Notes: a model not told the origin generated them from the sequence alone. Shown: positions 1 to 9,102, numbered from the stretch's first letter. The stretch is DNA of 64,000 nucleotides from CALMEC01 sp964393105 (GCA_964393105.1 CAYMSM010000036.1:1-64000); one strand, 5' to 3'. Translations and numbers: made by a program.

Positions 1-144
1 GGCACGTTCCCGAGCGAAAACCGAGTCAGGCAAGGACGCAGTGTCTTGCCGCTATCGGTACCCATAACGGTGAGACCGAGGACACCGCCTGGCGAAGGTT
101 TGCAGCCGGGATACGAGGTTGTACTTGCGAGAGCGACCACTTAG
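1..144. repeat. TIR-bearing repeat family, copy 1 (cut by window edge)
   Basis: The block from 48 to 144 (GGTACCCATAACGGT, then CTGGCGAAGGTTTGCAGCC, ending CGACCACTTAG) recurs with small changes at 19171-19263 and 62940-63036. The AACCGAG stretch near 17-27 also matches the left arm of the 62.8-kb copy, so this copy was probably complete but is truncated by the window start. Its last bases include the TTA that serves as the minus-strand stop codon (TAA) of the adjacent acyl-CoA dehydrogenase gene. It has no plausible coding content. Confidence 0.75.
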
Positions 145-1286
145 CTCTCGTAAGCCCCGATCGCTCGGGCGATGACCATCTTCTGGACCTCGACGGTGCC
201 CTCGCCGATGTCGAGGATCTTGGCGTCGCGGTAGAAGCGGGCGACGGGGGACTCCTCCATCCAGCCGTAGCCGCCGTGCAGGTGAAGCGCGCGCTCGGCG
301 ACGGTCTGGGCCAGGCGGCCGGTCACGAGCTTCGCCATCGCGGCGGTCTTGGTAAACCGCTCGCCGGCGTCCTTCATGCGCGCGGCCAGGTACAGCAGGC
401 TGCGGGCCGAGGTGATCTCGGTCGCCATCTCGGCCAGTTGGAACTGCACGACCTGGAAGCCCACCAGCGCCTTGCCGAACTGGCGTCGCTGCTTGGCGTG
501 GCGTAGCGCCAGCTCGAACGCGCCCTGCGCCAGGCCCAGCCCGATCGCCCCGACGCTGATGCGCCCGCCGTCGAGCACCTTGAGGAACTGGTGAAAGCCC
601 TGCCCCGCGGGCCCCAACATCGCGTCAGGCCCGACGTGGAGCCCGTCGAAGTTGAGCGGGCGCGTGTCGCTGGCCCGCCAGCCGATCTTGTGGAGCGCCG
701 GTCCCGCGACATAGCCGGGCGCGTCGGCCGGGACGATGAAGTTGGTGACCTCGCCGGGAGCGGTCAGCGCCGTGATCGTGCAACAGCCGGTGATGTCGGT
801 GCCGGCGTTGGTGATGAACATCTTGGAGCCGTTGATCTGCCAGCCGCCGTCGGGCTGCGCCTCGGCGCGCGTACGCGTGGCGCCCGCATCCGACCCGGCG
901 TCCGGCTCGGTCAGGCCGAATGCGCCCAACATGCGCCCGCACGCGAGCTCGGGTACCCACCGCTCCCGCTGCGCGTCGTCGCCGAACATCACGATCGGCA
1001 TCGTCCCCAATGACGTGTGCGCCGCGACGGTGATCGCGACGCTCGAGTCCACACGCGCCAGTTCCTCGATCGCGATGGCGTAGGAGAGAGTGTCGAGGCC
1101 CGCTCCGCCCAGCTCCTCGGGCACGGGCATGCCCATCAGTCCCAGCTCGCCCAGCTTCGCGACGATCGCGTACGGAAACCGCGACTCCCGATCCAGGGCC
1201 TCGGCGACCGGCAGGATCTCGCCTTGGGCGAACTCCCTGACGGTGTTTCGCAGCAACACCTGCTGCTCGGTCAGCTCCTCGTTCAC
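141..1286 (-). CDS. Acyl-CoA dehydrogenase
   Basis: FAD-dependent acyl-CoA dehydrogenase of 381 aa, the usual family length. It should oxidise a short or branched acyl-CoA to the enoyl-CoA and pass electrons to ETF. The family signatures are present: LTEPDAGSDAGA for the flavin/substrate region, the QRRQFGKALVGFQ segment, and DIGEGTVEVQ near the C-terminus, whose Glu is the expected catalytic base. The GTG start overlaps the TGA of the upstream amino-acid dehydrogenase (GTGA), so the two are translationally coupled. Following a 2-oxoacid oxidoreductase and a Leu/Val/Phe dehydrogenase, an isovaleryl-/isobutyryl-CoA-type substrate is likely, but that is inference. The stop codon lies inside the dispersed repeat at 1-144. 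Confidence 0.93.
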   Translation of the reverse strand: MNEELTEQQVLLRNTVREFAQGEILPVAEALDRESRFPYAIVAKLGELGLMGMPVPEELGGAGLDTLSYAIAIEELARVDSSVAITVAAHTSLGTMPIVMFGDDAQRERWVPELACGRMLGAFGLTEPDAGSDAGATRTRAEAQPDGGWQINGSKMFITNAGTDITGCCTITALTAPGEVTNFIVPADAPGYVAGPALHKIGWRASDTRPLNFDGLHVGPDAMLGPAGQGFHQFLKVLDGGRISVGAIGLGLAQGAFELALRHAKQRRQFGKALVGFQVVQFQLAEMATEITSARSLLYLAARMKDAGERFTKTAAMAKLVTGRLAQTVAERALHLHGGYGWMEESPVARFYRDAKILDIGEGTVEVQKMVIARAIGAYES

Positions 1287-2359
1287 GCGGTCGCGAGCGC
1301 GAGGCGGTGTGCGGCGCGACGCCGGGCCACGCTGAGCGCGCTCGTGCGTTCGGTCTTGGCCTCGCCGATGATCTCGCGCACGGTGTCGCCGATGCCGTCG
1401 GCCAGCGCCATCGCATGGTCTGGGTCGAACCCGTCGCGTTCCTCGGCGATCGCGATGATCCCGCCGGCGTTCGCGACGAAATCGGGCACGTAGTCGATCT
1501 GCCGCGCCTGGAGCAGGACGGACGCCTCATCGCTCTCGAGCTGGTTGTTGGCGGCCCCGCAGATCAGCCTGCACCGCAGGTCCGCGACCGTGACGTCGCC
1601 GAGGACCCCGCCCATGGCGCACGGTGAGAGAATGTCGCACTCGATGCCCAGGACCTGGTCCGGGCCGACGACGGTGCCGCCGGTGTCTGCCGCGACGGGC
1701 GCGAGCCGGCCGGCGTCGATGTCCGAGAGCACGAGCGTGGCGCCCTCGATCGCTACCAGGTGTGCGACACAGGCGCCCACCTTCCCAGCCGCACCTTGCA
1801 CCGCGACGCGGGCGCCGCCCAGGGAGCGGGCTCCGGTCGAGGCCTCCCACCCGGCGCGCATCGCTGCGACGACACCGCGTGCGGTGTAGGGCGACGGGTC
1901 GCCACAGCCACCCATCTCGGGGCTGACACCGAGGGCATAGGGGGTGAGTGAGCGTAGGAAGTCCATGTCGCCGGAGGACGTCCCGACGTCCTCGGCCGTG
2001 TAGTAATGCCCCTCCAGCAGATCGAGCACTGCGGCGAACGCCGTCAGAAGCGCCGGTGTCCTGGCCGTGCGCGGGTCGCCGATGATCACCGACTTGCCAC
2101 CGCCCAGATCCAGGCCTGCAGCCGCCGACTTGAACGTCATGCCCTCGGCCAGCCGCAGGGCGTCCAGCATCGCGGTGGCCTGGTCGGGGTAGGGATGGAA
2201 GCGACAGCCGCCGACGGCGGGCCCGAGCGCCGTGGAGTGGACCGCCACGATCGCCTCAAGACCGCTCGCCGCGTCATGGGCCCACACGACCCGTTCGTAC
2301 GGGCCGACCGATCCGTCGACGATCGTCATATCGCGGGGAACGCTACCGGTGATCGCCAT
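1283..2359 (-). CDS. Leucine/valine/phenylalanine dehydrogenase (Glu/Leu/Phe/Val dehydrogenase family)
   Basis: NAD-dependent oxidative deaminase of 358 aa, matching the size of leucine and valine dehydrogenases rather than the ~450 aa glutamate dehydrogenases. Substrate-binding and catalytic signatures include ALGPAVGGCRF, the catalytic-lysine motif MTFKSAAAGLDLGGGK, and YTAEDVGTS. The NAD-binding Rossmann motif is VAVQGAAGKVG. It should convert branched-chain or aromatic amino acids to 2-oxoacids, feeding the ferredoxin oxidoreductase encoded just upstream. It starts with ATG three bases after that gene's stop, so they form one operon. The exact amino-acid preference cannot be read from sequence. 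Confidence 0.92.
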   Translation of the reverse strand: MAITGSVPRDMTIVDGSVGPYERVVWAHDAASGLEAIVAVHSTALGPAVGGCRFHPYPDQATAMLDALRLAEGMTFKSAAAGLDLGGGKSVIIGDPRTARTPALLTAFAAVLDLLEGHYYTAEDVGTSSGDMDFLRSLTPYALGVSPEMGGCGDPSPYTARGVVAAMRAGWEASTGARSLGGARVAVQGAAGKVGACVAHLVAIEGATLVLSDIDAGRLAPVAADTGGTVVGPDQVLGIECDILSPCAMGGVLGDVTVADLRCRLICGAANNQLESDEASVLLQARQIDYVPDFVANAGGIIAIAEERDGFDPDHAMALADGIGDTVREIIGEAKTERTSALSVARRRAAHRLALATA

Positions 2360-2362
2360 GGC

Positions 2363-5300
2363 TCAGCGCGCCTCGCGCAGGAGCGCTGCGAAGCGCGCTC
2401 GCGCCACATCCTCCTTGGGATACCGGATCTGGCGGAAGCCGGTCACCCGTTCGGGCAGGCGCAGCGCCTCCTCGGCGCTCGATCCGATGAGCGTTCCCGA
2501 GCACACCGCGCCGACGACCTCGGTTTCGTACCACTCCCGGAACGCCCGCTCGCGCTTGTGCCACGCGGGCATGAGGCGCCGCAGGACGCGGCCGCGACGA
2601 ACCAGCCGGAGCATCCAGTCGGTGGTCTTCATGTCGAACTCGATCTCCTTACCCAGGATCACGAACGCCGGACGGTTGAGGTGGACGTAGCTCAGACGAT
2701 CCCCGCGCGAGGCGTCGATCCCGAACCGCGCACGGTCGCGGGCGTACTTCTTCTCGGTCGTCAGCTGATGCGCAACGAACACCTCGTCCTTGATGCACAT
2801 CGTGCGGTGCAGGTTGTGGATGGCCGCTGCCGTATGCGTGCCCGCGCCTGTGGTGTGGACCTGCTCGACGAGGTCCAGGTAATGCTCGGCGTACGCCCGT
2901 CCACCCCACCCGAGCAGCTCGGGAAGCCGTGGGGCGAGCATTCCGACCAGCTCGTCGTCCAGGCCCAAGTCCCGAGCGCGGGTGACCAACTCGCCGAACG
3001 CAATTCGGTCGGCGTCGCCGCGGATCCAGCCGGCCTCACGCGCAACCAGCTCGTCGGTCGTCTGCGGCGTCCTCGCCTCGGGTGCGCCGACCGCGAGCCG
3101 CCGACCCAGGTTGAACGCCGCGACGTTCGCGTCCGACCGCCGGCCGGTGACCGAGCGGATCGCATCCTGGATCGCCTGGCGCGGCATCGGCAGCCACCCG
3201 AGTTGCCACGCGGCGCCCAGCAACGCGATGTTGGCGTAGATCCGGTCCCCGAGCTGTTCCTCGCACGCGGTCGCAAAATCGAGCGCGAGCAGGCCGTCCG
3301 GGCGCGTGCGTTCGCGCGCCATCGCGACGACGTCGTCGGGCGGCGATGCCTGCCCCATCAACACTGTGGTGGTGGGCCGCACGGACGTGTTGAGGACGGC
3401 GACGGTCCGGTCGGGCGACGCCTTGGCCAGGGCCCTGATGCCCTCGATCGCCTCGAGTCCCAGCACCAGGTCGGCGTGCCCGTCCGGTATGAGCGCCGAA
3501 CGGACGCGTGCGCCGTCGTGCATGACCATGTCGCAGAAGACGCCGCCGCCGCGCTGGGCGAGGCCCTTCTTGTGGTAGGTGTCGACCTCGGCGAACGCGG
3601 ACGCCGCCGCCTCGGTCAGCACGCGCGACACGACGCCGATACCAAGGCCGCCGACTCCGCCCATGTAGACCGACCAGCCGTCCGGGCTTGCCACCGCGAT
3701 GTGGGGGTCCGGCGGCAACGGCGCGTCGACGGCCGCGACGGACGCGGGAGCCGACGATCGTGTGACCGTGACCAGCTCGAAGCTGGGGCACGCCTTGATC
3801 TTGGCGCAGTAGCCGTCGTCGACGCAGACCTCGCCGTCGATCGCGATCTTCTCGCCGAACGGCGTGTCGACCACGGCCAGGCCGGGGCACCCGGTTCCCG
3901 TGGCGCACTCCCGGCAGTTCTCGCACACCTCCTCGGCGACGTTGTACCGCGTGATCGTCGGCAGGTAGCCGGTCTCGCGAACGACCTTGGCCCGCTCGCC
4001 GCGAAGCCGCCGGTTGGAGGTGATCGCGCACTCCTTGTCGGCGATCACGATGCGCGTGCCGTCCATCAGCATCGCCCGCTCGAGGAGCGCCATGTGCGCG
4101 TCGCGGTCGTCCGGATTCGACCGGGCCAGGAACCCCGGGCCCATCGCCCGCACGATCCCCTCGATCTCGAGGGGGTTCTGGGGGCGCCCCATCAGGTCCG
4201 TCTGGCTGGCGGGCGTGCCCTGGTGGCCGGTCATCGCGGTGTTCTTGTTGTCCAGGATGATGTAGAGGATGTCCTGGTTCTGCTTGATCGCGTTGGCGAT
4301 CGTGGACATCTCGCCGTGGAAGAACGTCCCGTCACCGACCAGCGTGTAGTGCTTGTTGGTGACGAGGGGGGCGGTGCCTGCGCCGGTGGCGCCCCCCAGG
4401 CCCATCGCCGACAGGTTGTTCATCTCGTTGAACGGCGGCAGGTAGTTCATCGAGTAGCAGCCGATGCCGCCGTGGGCGATCACGTCGATCGGCTCACGGT
4501 TGTGCACGCGGCGCATGTAGTCGGCGTCGCGCAGGCGTTCGCGCACGATGCTCATCGGGTTGCTCGTCCCGCGGTGCGGGCAGCCGGCGCAGAACGTCGG
4601 CGTGCGGGCGATGACGACCGGAGCCACGGGGGCGGTCTTGCCCAGGGCATCGTGCGCACGCCGGACCGCCTCGACGGGAAACGCCTCGGGTCGCGCGGTC
4701 ACCAGTCGCGCCAGCGCGAGCACGGCGGTATCGGGCTCCATGCCCGGCCCGTCGGGTGTCCCCGCGACATCGCCGGGCAGCCGCTTGCCCCAGACCGACT
4801 GCCGCCGTCCCTCGAGCGCGGTCCGGACCTGATCCTCCAGGAACGGCGCCCGCTCCTCGAACACCACGATCTCGTCCACGCGGTTGGCGAAGTCGCGGAC
4901 CGGACCGCGATCGATTGGCCAGGTCAGCGCCAGGCGCAGGATCGGCAGCCGGGTGTCGAGCCCGAGCTCGTGCAGCGCGTGGCGAAGCAGCGGGTACGCC
5001 GCCCCGGCCGTGACGATGCCGAAGGTCGAATGGGTCGATCGGGCGTACTCGACCCGGTTGAGCCCGCGGGCGGCAACCGCGTGGTGCAACGCGGGGATCC
5101 GCCGGTGCAGCAGGTCGTCCTCGAGCGTGGAGGTGAACGGCGGCAGCGAGACCGCACGCTCAGGCCGGATACGACGGGTGTCAAGCGCGAAGCGATGGTG
5201 CGGCCCGACCTGGGGCTCCAGGTTGGGAGTGAGCTCGACGACCGCCGCGCCGTCGGCCTGGGTCGTTGTGACCATGACCGCCACGATCAGCCCCGACTCG

Positions 5301-5839
5301 GCCGACAGGTCGAACGCCAGACGGATGAGGTCCTTGACCTCTTGCGAGGTGGCCGGCTCGAGCACGGGGATGCGTCCGGCGCTCATCGTCACGCGGCTGT
5401 CGGCCCCGACCTGGGTGGACGAGCTCAGTGTGTCGTCTCCGACCACAACGATCGCAGCCGCGCCGGTCGCGGCCTGGGCGGAGTTGGCGATCGCGAGGGC
5501 GTCCAGCGCCACGTACGCGCCGACGCTCTTGAAGACCGTCATGGAACGCGCCCCCGGCACCTGGCGGGCGCCGTTCAGCATCGCCGCGCTCTGGGCCTCG
5601 TTGTTGGCGAGGATCGCCTCCACGCCAAGCTCGGCAAGAGCTGCGGCGTGCTCCTCGCAGACCAGGAACACCTCGGCGACCGGCGATCCGGGGTAGCCGG
5701 TGATCAGCGAGACGCCCGCCTCGAGCGCGCCCTTGACGATGAGCTCATTGCCGGCGAGGACCGCTCGTCCGTCGCCGCGCCACATCCCCGGACCGTCGAC
5801 GGGTCTTGGGATCGGGGCGGGGATGGCTTGAGTCGCCAT
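2363..5839 (-). CDS. Fused indolepyruvate/branched-chain 2-oxoacid ferredoxin oxidoreductase
   Basis: Single 1158-aa chain combining subunits that are separate in archaeal IorA/IorB. Order: pyruvate-ferredoxin-oxidoreductase N-terminal domain (LITGYPGSPVAEVF near residue 40), a CAGCPHRG motif, the thiamine-diphosphate domain with GDGTFFHGE near residue 502 and the downstream LDNKNTAMTG, cysteine clusters CENCREC and CVDDGYC from about residue 639 for Fe-S, a gamma-type domain (GGVGGLGIGVV near 729), and a C-terminal domain. It oxidatively decarboxylates 2-oxoacids to acyl-CoA, reducing ferredoxin. The start was moved to the ATG at 5839 because AGGAGG lies 10 bases upstream; an in-frame start at 5884 would overlap the control region. 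First gene of the amino-acid degradation operon. Confidence 0.9.
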   Translation of the reverse strand: MATQAIPAPIPRPVDGPGMWRGDGRAVLAGNELIVKGALEAGVSLITGYPGSPVAEVFLVCEEHAAALAELGVEAILANNEAQSAAMLNGARQVPGARSMTVFKSVGAYVALDALAIANSAQAATGAAAIVVVGDDTLSSSTQVGADSRVTMSAGRIPVLEPATSQEVKDLIRLAFDLSAESGLIVAVMVTTTQADGAAVVELTPNLEPQVGPHHRFALDTRRIRPERAVSLPPFTSTLEDDLLHRRIPALHHAVAARGLNRVEYARSTHSTFGIVTAGAAYPLLRHALHELGLDTRLPILRLALTWPIDRGPVRDFANRVDEIVVFEERAPFLEDQVRTALEGRRQSVWGKRLPGDVAGTPDGPGMEPDTAVLALARLVTARPEAFPVEAVRRAHDALGKTAPVAPVVIARTPTFCAGCPHRGTSNPMSIVRERLRDADYMRRVHNREPIDVIAHGGIGCYSMNYLPPFNEMNNLSAMGLGGATGAGTAPLVTNKHYTLVGDGTFFHGEMSTIANAIKQNQDILYIILDNKNTAMTGHQGTPASQTDLMGRPQNPLEIEGIVRAMGPGFLARSNPDDRDAHMALLERAMLMDGTRIVIADKECAITSNRRLRGERAKVVRETGYLPTITRYNVAEEVCENCRECATGTGCPGLAVVDTPFGEKIAIDGEVCVDDGYCAKIKACPSFELVTVTRSSAPASVAAVDAPLPPDPHIAVASPDGWSVYMGGVGGLGIGVVSRVLTEAAASAFAEVDTYHKKGLAQRGGGVFCDMVMHDGARVRSALIPDGHADLVLGLEAIEGIRALAKASPDRTVAVLNTSVRPTTTVLMGQASPPDDVVAMARERTRPDGLLALDFATACEEQLGDRIYANIALLGAAWQLGWLPMPRQAIQDAIRSVTGRRSDANVAAFNLGRRLAVGAPEARTPQTTDELVAREAGWIRGDADRIAFGELVTRARDLGLDDELVGMLAPRLPELLGWGGRAYAEHYLDLVEQVHTTGAGTHTAAAIHNLHRTMCIKDEVFVAHQLTTEKKYARDRARFGIDASRGDRLSYVHLNRPAFVILGKEIEFDMKTTDWMLRLVRRGRVLRRLMPAWHKRERAFREWYETEVVGAVCSGTLIGSSAEEALRLPERVTGFRQIRYPKEDVARARFAALLREAR

Positions 5840-5875
5840 GCGGTCGCGACCTCCTGGGCGATTTCGTCCGCGTGC

Positions 5876-5906
5876 GTTTGTCAAACACAGTATTACGCAC
5901 TATCGT
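5876..5906 (+). promoter_or_regulatory. Divergent control region: palindrome and candidate promoter for the Lrp gene
   Basis: A near-perfect dyad GTTTG-T-CAAAC covers 5876-5886. A sigma-70-like promoter reads TTGTCA (5878-5883), a 17-bp spacer, then TATCGT (5901-5906), pointing at the Lrp gene. The dyad overlaps the -35 box, which would suit autoregulation by the Lrp protein and control of the divergent operon. The assignment is inference. Confidence 0.5.
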
Positions 5907-5943
5907 TCCACGCGCCAGGCGACTTCGTACGAAATTACCTCAA

Positions 5944-6399
5944 TTGGACCGCATCGACCAGAAGATCATTCAGTTGTTGACCAACGACGGTCGCATGAGC
6001 TTCGCCGAGCTCGGTCGCCACGTCAACCTCTCGACCCCGGCGGCGCATCGCCGGGTCAAGGTGCTCGAGGAGCGCGGGGTGATCACCGGCTATACGGCCC
6101 GGGTCGACTCCACCGTGCTGGGGGTCGGGCTCTCGGCGCTCGTAGCGATCGAGGCGGTCGGGAGCTTGGACACCCTCGTCGACGATCTCGAGCGCATTCC
6201 GGACGTCGAGGCGTGCTGGTCGACGGCCGGGTCCTCGGACCTGCTGCTGAAGGTGCGGGCAGCGAGCCCGGTCACGCTGGAGCGGCTGCTCGTCCGTATT
6301 CGCGCCACGGCGGGCGTTGACCGGACCCGAACCACGGTGCTCCTCGACACCCGGTTCGAGCGCGAGACCGATCCGGCCGTCCTGCTCGCGGGCGTGTAG
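5944..6399 (+). CDS. Lrp/AsnC family transcriptional regulator
   Basis: A 151-aa protein with the typical layout: N-terminal winged helix-turn-helix (LDRIDQKIIQLL, then MSFAELGRHVNLSTPAAHRR) and a C-terminal RAM ligand-binding domain (VGLSALVAIEAV onward). It probably senses an amino acid and controls the divergent degradation operon. The reading frame is open much further upstream, but homology begins at the TTG at 5944, chosen as start. No clear RBS precedes it, and with a -10 candidate at 5901-5906 the leader would be short. It ends 2 bp before the convergent hypothetical gene. Confidence 0.9.
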   Translation: MDRIDQKIIQLLTNDGRMSFAELGRHVNLSTPAAHRRVKVLEERGVITGYTARVDSTVLGVGLSALVAIEAVGSLDTLVDDLERIPDVEACWSTAGSSDLLLKVRAASPVTLERLLVRIRATAGVDRTRTTVLLDTRFERETDPAVLLAGV

Positions 6400-6401
6400 G
6401 G

Positions 6402-6764
6402 CTAGTCGGGGAGCGGCAGCTCGCCGATGTTGCGTAGTACGCCTACGTCCGGCGCCATCGTGCGAAACGCCTCGTCTTTTTGTAGGACGCCCACGGTGTA
6501 GACCGACACCTCGCTCGTCCTGGCAAGCATCGACGCGCAGTCGCGGGAGCGGGGAACGCGTTTGTAGGTCGACACCAGCGCGGCGTCGGGCTTGATCTCG
6601 TTCGCGATGGTCAGAGGCTCCGGCCAGTCGACGCCGCAGACGGTGACGTCCCACCCGGCGGCGGCCAGCTGTTCGACGGCGGCGTCGGTTCCCGGAAATC
6701 GCACGCCGCCGTCCTTGTTGAGGACGACCTCGGTGGGGGCTGTGATGAAAAGGAGTTTCGGCAT
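6402..6764 (-). CDS. Hypothetical protein with Rossmann-like fold
   Basis: A 120-aa protein I do not recognise. Start at the ATG at 6764 (MPKLLFITAP); the longer open frame upstream is arginine-rich and unlikely to be coding. Alternating hydrophobic strands (KLLFITA, WDVTVCG, DAALVST, VSVYTVG) suggest a small alpha/beta sheet like a receiver or cobalamin-binding fold, but no phospho-acceptor or ligand motif is evident. It is convergent with the Lrp gene, the stops being 2 bp apart. No function can be assigned. Confidence 0.6.
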   Translation of the reverse strand: MPKLLFITAPTEVVLNKDGGVRFPGTDAAVEQLAAAGWDVTVCGVDWPEPLTIANEIKPDAALVSTYKRVPRSRDCASMLARTSEVSVYTVGVLQKDEAFRTMAPDVGVLRNIGELPLPD

Positions 6765-7003
6765 GGGGCGGGACGATAACCATCCGAAGCGCAGGAAGAT
6801 ACCCCCATCATCGCGATATGTACGGATGACCCGTCGAAACGAGGCACCGGGGCAGCGGGTTTGCGCCCGTCCCACGCCCTGAGACAATTTCGCGGGACCC
6901 TATGTGCAAGGGGCTTTGCGTCAGTTAGATTGCCCGCGGAACGGCGCTTCGTGCGCCCGTCCAATTCTCTCTCCTTCCGTGATGAAGCCGACCAGGGGGT
7001 CCC

Positions 7004-8014
7004 ATGTCCGTTTCTGCATCCGATATTCCTGACGTTTCCGTCCTTCAGGCGATCGGTGATCGCCGGACCATCCGGTACTACGACCCCGAGCGCAAGGTCG
7101 AGGACTGGAAGATCCAGACGATCCTCCAGGCAGCGCGGATGGCGTCCTGTCAGGGCAACATCAACGCCACCGAGGCCATCGTCATCCAGAAGGAGACGTG
7201 CGACCTGTGGGACGAGATCGAGGAGTGCGTCTCCGGTTTCAACGTCCAGATGATCAACCAGGGCTCGCACCTGGTCTTCTGGCTCACCAACCTGCACGCC
7301 TGGTACGGCCGGGCCAACGACGGGCTTTCGAGCCTGGCGCTGTCCGGCGCGCTCTCCAAGTACCACGGCTGGAACTACGAGTTCACGATGACGCAGACCG
7401 TGCCACGGCTCATGAGCTTCCCTGTCGAGCGGACCGACACGCTGCTTCGGTTCGAGTCCGGCCAGGCTGTCGGCCAGGCCACCGTCGCCGCCGCCGCGCT
7501 CGGCGTCGGATCTTGCCTTCTCGCGTTCGGTCGCAAGCCGGGCGGCGTCGAGAAGGCCTTCGGGCTCGGCCCGAACCTCAAGATGACATGGGGCATGGTC
7601 CTGGGCTACCCGCTTGAGGACGGCAAGGCCGGTGGGCAGCGCCCCCGCATCAAGTTCGAGAAGCTGTTCTCGAAGGACAGCTACGGCAACCCATACCCGA
7701 TGGACGCGTCGCTCAAGAGCGCGCTTGAGGCCAAAGGCATGATCCAGGAGCAGGCTCCCGTAGCCGGCCGGGTTGAGGAGATTGACGCACTCGCGGCGCA
7801 GTTCAGCCGTGACCCGGGCGTCGTCTCATGGCCCGAGAAGGAAGTCCGCCGCCTGATGAACGACGAGGACTGGGACTTCGGCCCCAACATCCGCGCCCGC
7901 GCGGAAGCGGTCCTCGCCGAGGGTGGCCTCCCGGACTACCCGGACGAGATGCGCGAGACGTTCGAGAAGCTGATGGCCGAGCACGGCATCGACACGAGCA
8001 AGTACCTGTCGTAG
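7004..8014 (+). CDS. Nitroreductase-family flavoprotein
   Basis: A 336-aa member of the FMN-dependent nitroreductase fold. The N-terminal RRTIRYYDPERKV followed by ILQAARMASCQGN is the family's FMN-binding start, and LGVGSCLLAFGRKPGG-VEKAFGL with MVLGYPLEDGK is the C-terminal core motif. It exceeds the usual ~200 aa: the middle holds an insert (about residues 85-150) and the last ~90 residues form an acidic, probably helical tail (KLMAEHGIDTSKYLS). It may reduce quinones, nitro groups or enoyl-type substrates. It stands alone, flanked by hairpins and promoter-sized gaps. Start ATG is preceded only by a weak G-rich RBS. Confidence 0.85.
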   Translation: MSVSASDIPDVSVLQAIGDRRTIRYYDPERKVEDWKIQTILQAARMASCQGNINATEAIVIQKETCDLWDEIEECVSGFNVQMINQGSHLVFWLTNLHAWYGRANDGLSSLALSGALSKYHGWNYEFTMTQTVPRLMSFPVERTDTLLRFESGQAVGQATVAAAALGVGSCLLAFGRKPGGVEKAFGLGPNLKMTWGMVLGYPLEDGKAGGQRPRIKFEKLFSKDSYGNPYPMDASLKSALEAKGMIQEQAPVAGRVEEIDALAAQFSRDPGVVSWPEKEVRRLMNDEDWDFGPNIRARAEAVLAEGGLPDYPDEMRETFEKLMAEHGIDTSKYLS

Positions 8015-8040
8015 TCGCCGCGAAGCGGAGAGGCCCGCCC

Positions 8041-8070
8041 GCCCCGTTCCCCGAGTCTTGGGGGCGGGGC
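8041..8070 (+). terminator. Hairpin downstream of nitroreductase gene
   Basis: GCCCC and CCCC arms pair with GGGG and GGGGC around the loop at 8053-8058. No T-tract follows, which is common for hairpin terminators in GC-rich actinobacteria. Confidence 0.5.
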
Positions 8071-8175
8071 CGGCGTCATTTCGGGGAACGGCTCATCCGG
8101 GGCCGACAGTTCCTGTTCGGTTCGGCCGAGACGCGAGCTACAATTCCCGCCGTTCCCGCTTCAAGGAGGAGAGGC

Positions 8176-9069
8176 ATGAGGGTCTCCTGGCACACCCGTG
8201 CCGCGTTTGCGATCGTCGTTGGGTCGGCTGCGCTGATCCCGACTGCGGGCTCGGCGGCCGTCACGCCGCCCGCCGGCGTGGTGTTCGGCGGCGAGACCAC
8301 GCAAGGTGAGGTCATCACGATCGAGGTCAATCCTGCGCGCACGAAGGTCCTCAAGCTGCAGTTCAGCTGGACGGCCGATTGCACGCCCGGGCCCGCAGCG
8401 ACTCCGGCGAGCGGGATGACGACCGGGTGGACCGAGTACCGCGGTCCCTTCCCGATCAACGCGACGGGGGCCTGGAGGAAGACGCTGGTCGTCAACACCA
8501 CCGAGGGCGCCGTGGCGCAGGCGTTCACCTACTCGCTGCTTGGGCGCCGGGTCGGCGGGACGATGAAGGGCACCCTCAGCGCGATGCTCACCGAAAAGGA
8601 CGCCGTGGGCCAGGTCATTCGCACGTGTGCCGCCCCTGCGATGAAGTTCAAGGCGACCGAGGCCAATGTCTTCGGCGGGTTGACCGTCGGGTCGCGAGAT
8701 CCCGTGTTCGCGATCATGAACCCCGCCCGGACCAAGGTGCTGCGTCTGCGCTGGGACTGGCGCGGAACCTGCATTGCGGGGCCTGCGGCCAAGCCGGACA
8801 CCTCGCTGGATGTGACGTGGCGGGACTTCCTGACCGGCTTTCCCGTCAACAAGTCCGGCTACTTCGGGTTTACGGGCAATCTCGGGCCTGAGAGCGTTCC
8901 CGAGCTGGGGTTGTCCCGCAACTACACCTACAAGGTCGTCGCGCGCAGAAGCGGGCAGACCATCAAGGGCTCGATCATCGCGTCGTTCATCGAGTCGGAC
9001 ACCGCGTCGGGAGGGGTCATCCGCGAATGCACGTCCATCGCGCCCGTCAAGTTCCGCGTCAAGAACTAG
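8176..9069 (+). CDS. Secreted protein with two tandem ~120-aa repeats
   Basis: A 297-aa exported protein of unknown function. The start was placed at ATG 8176 because AAGGAGGA lies just upstream and the sequence becomes a signal peptide (MRVSWHTRAAFAIVVG, cleavage probably after GSAA near residue 27). The mature part is an internal duplication: VFGG..T, then NPARTKVLKLQFSW and C..GPAA in the first unit are mirrored by VFGG, NPARTKVLRLRWDW and C.AGPAA in the second. Each unit has two cysteines that could form a disulfide. The predicted beta-rich repeats resemble no enzyme I know. Own RBS and a strong hairpin downstream make it monocistronic. Confidence 0.8.
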   Translation: MRVSWHTRAAFAIVVGSAALIPTAGSAAVTPPAGVVFGGETTQGEVITIEVNPARTKVLKLQFSWTADCTPGPAATPASGMTTGWTEYRGPFPINATGAWRKTLVVNTTEGAVAQAFTYSLLGRRVGGTMKGTLSAMLTEKDAVGQVIRTCAAPAMKFKATEANVFGGLTVGSRDPVFAIMNPARTKVLRLRWDWRGTCIAGPAAKPDTSLDVTWRDFLTGFPVNKSGYFGFTGNLGPESVPELGLSRNYTYKVVARRSGQTIKGSIIASFIESDTASGGVIRECTSIAPVKFRVKN

Positions 9070-9102
9070 TTCCTGCGCGGCCCTTCGGGTCCCGCGCAGG
9101 AA
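9070..9102 (+). terminator. Strong hairpin immediately after the stop codon
   Basis: TTCCTGCGCGG (9070-9080) pairs perfectly with CCGCGCAGGAA (9092-9102), and an inner CCC-TTC-GGG extends the stem. It begins directly after the TAG of the secreted repeat protein. No T-tract. Confidence 0.75.

Noticed and set aside
2006..5980. 1324-codon open frame on the plus strand
   Set aside because: It is the antisense shadow of the ferredoxin oxidoreductase gene, rich in Arg/His/Asp/Gly with no domain motifs; GC-rich DNA leaves such frames open.
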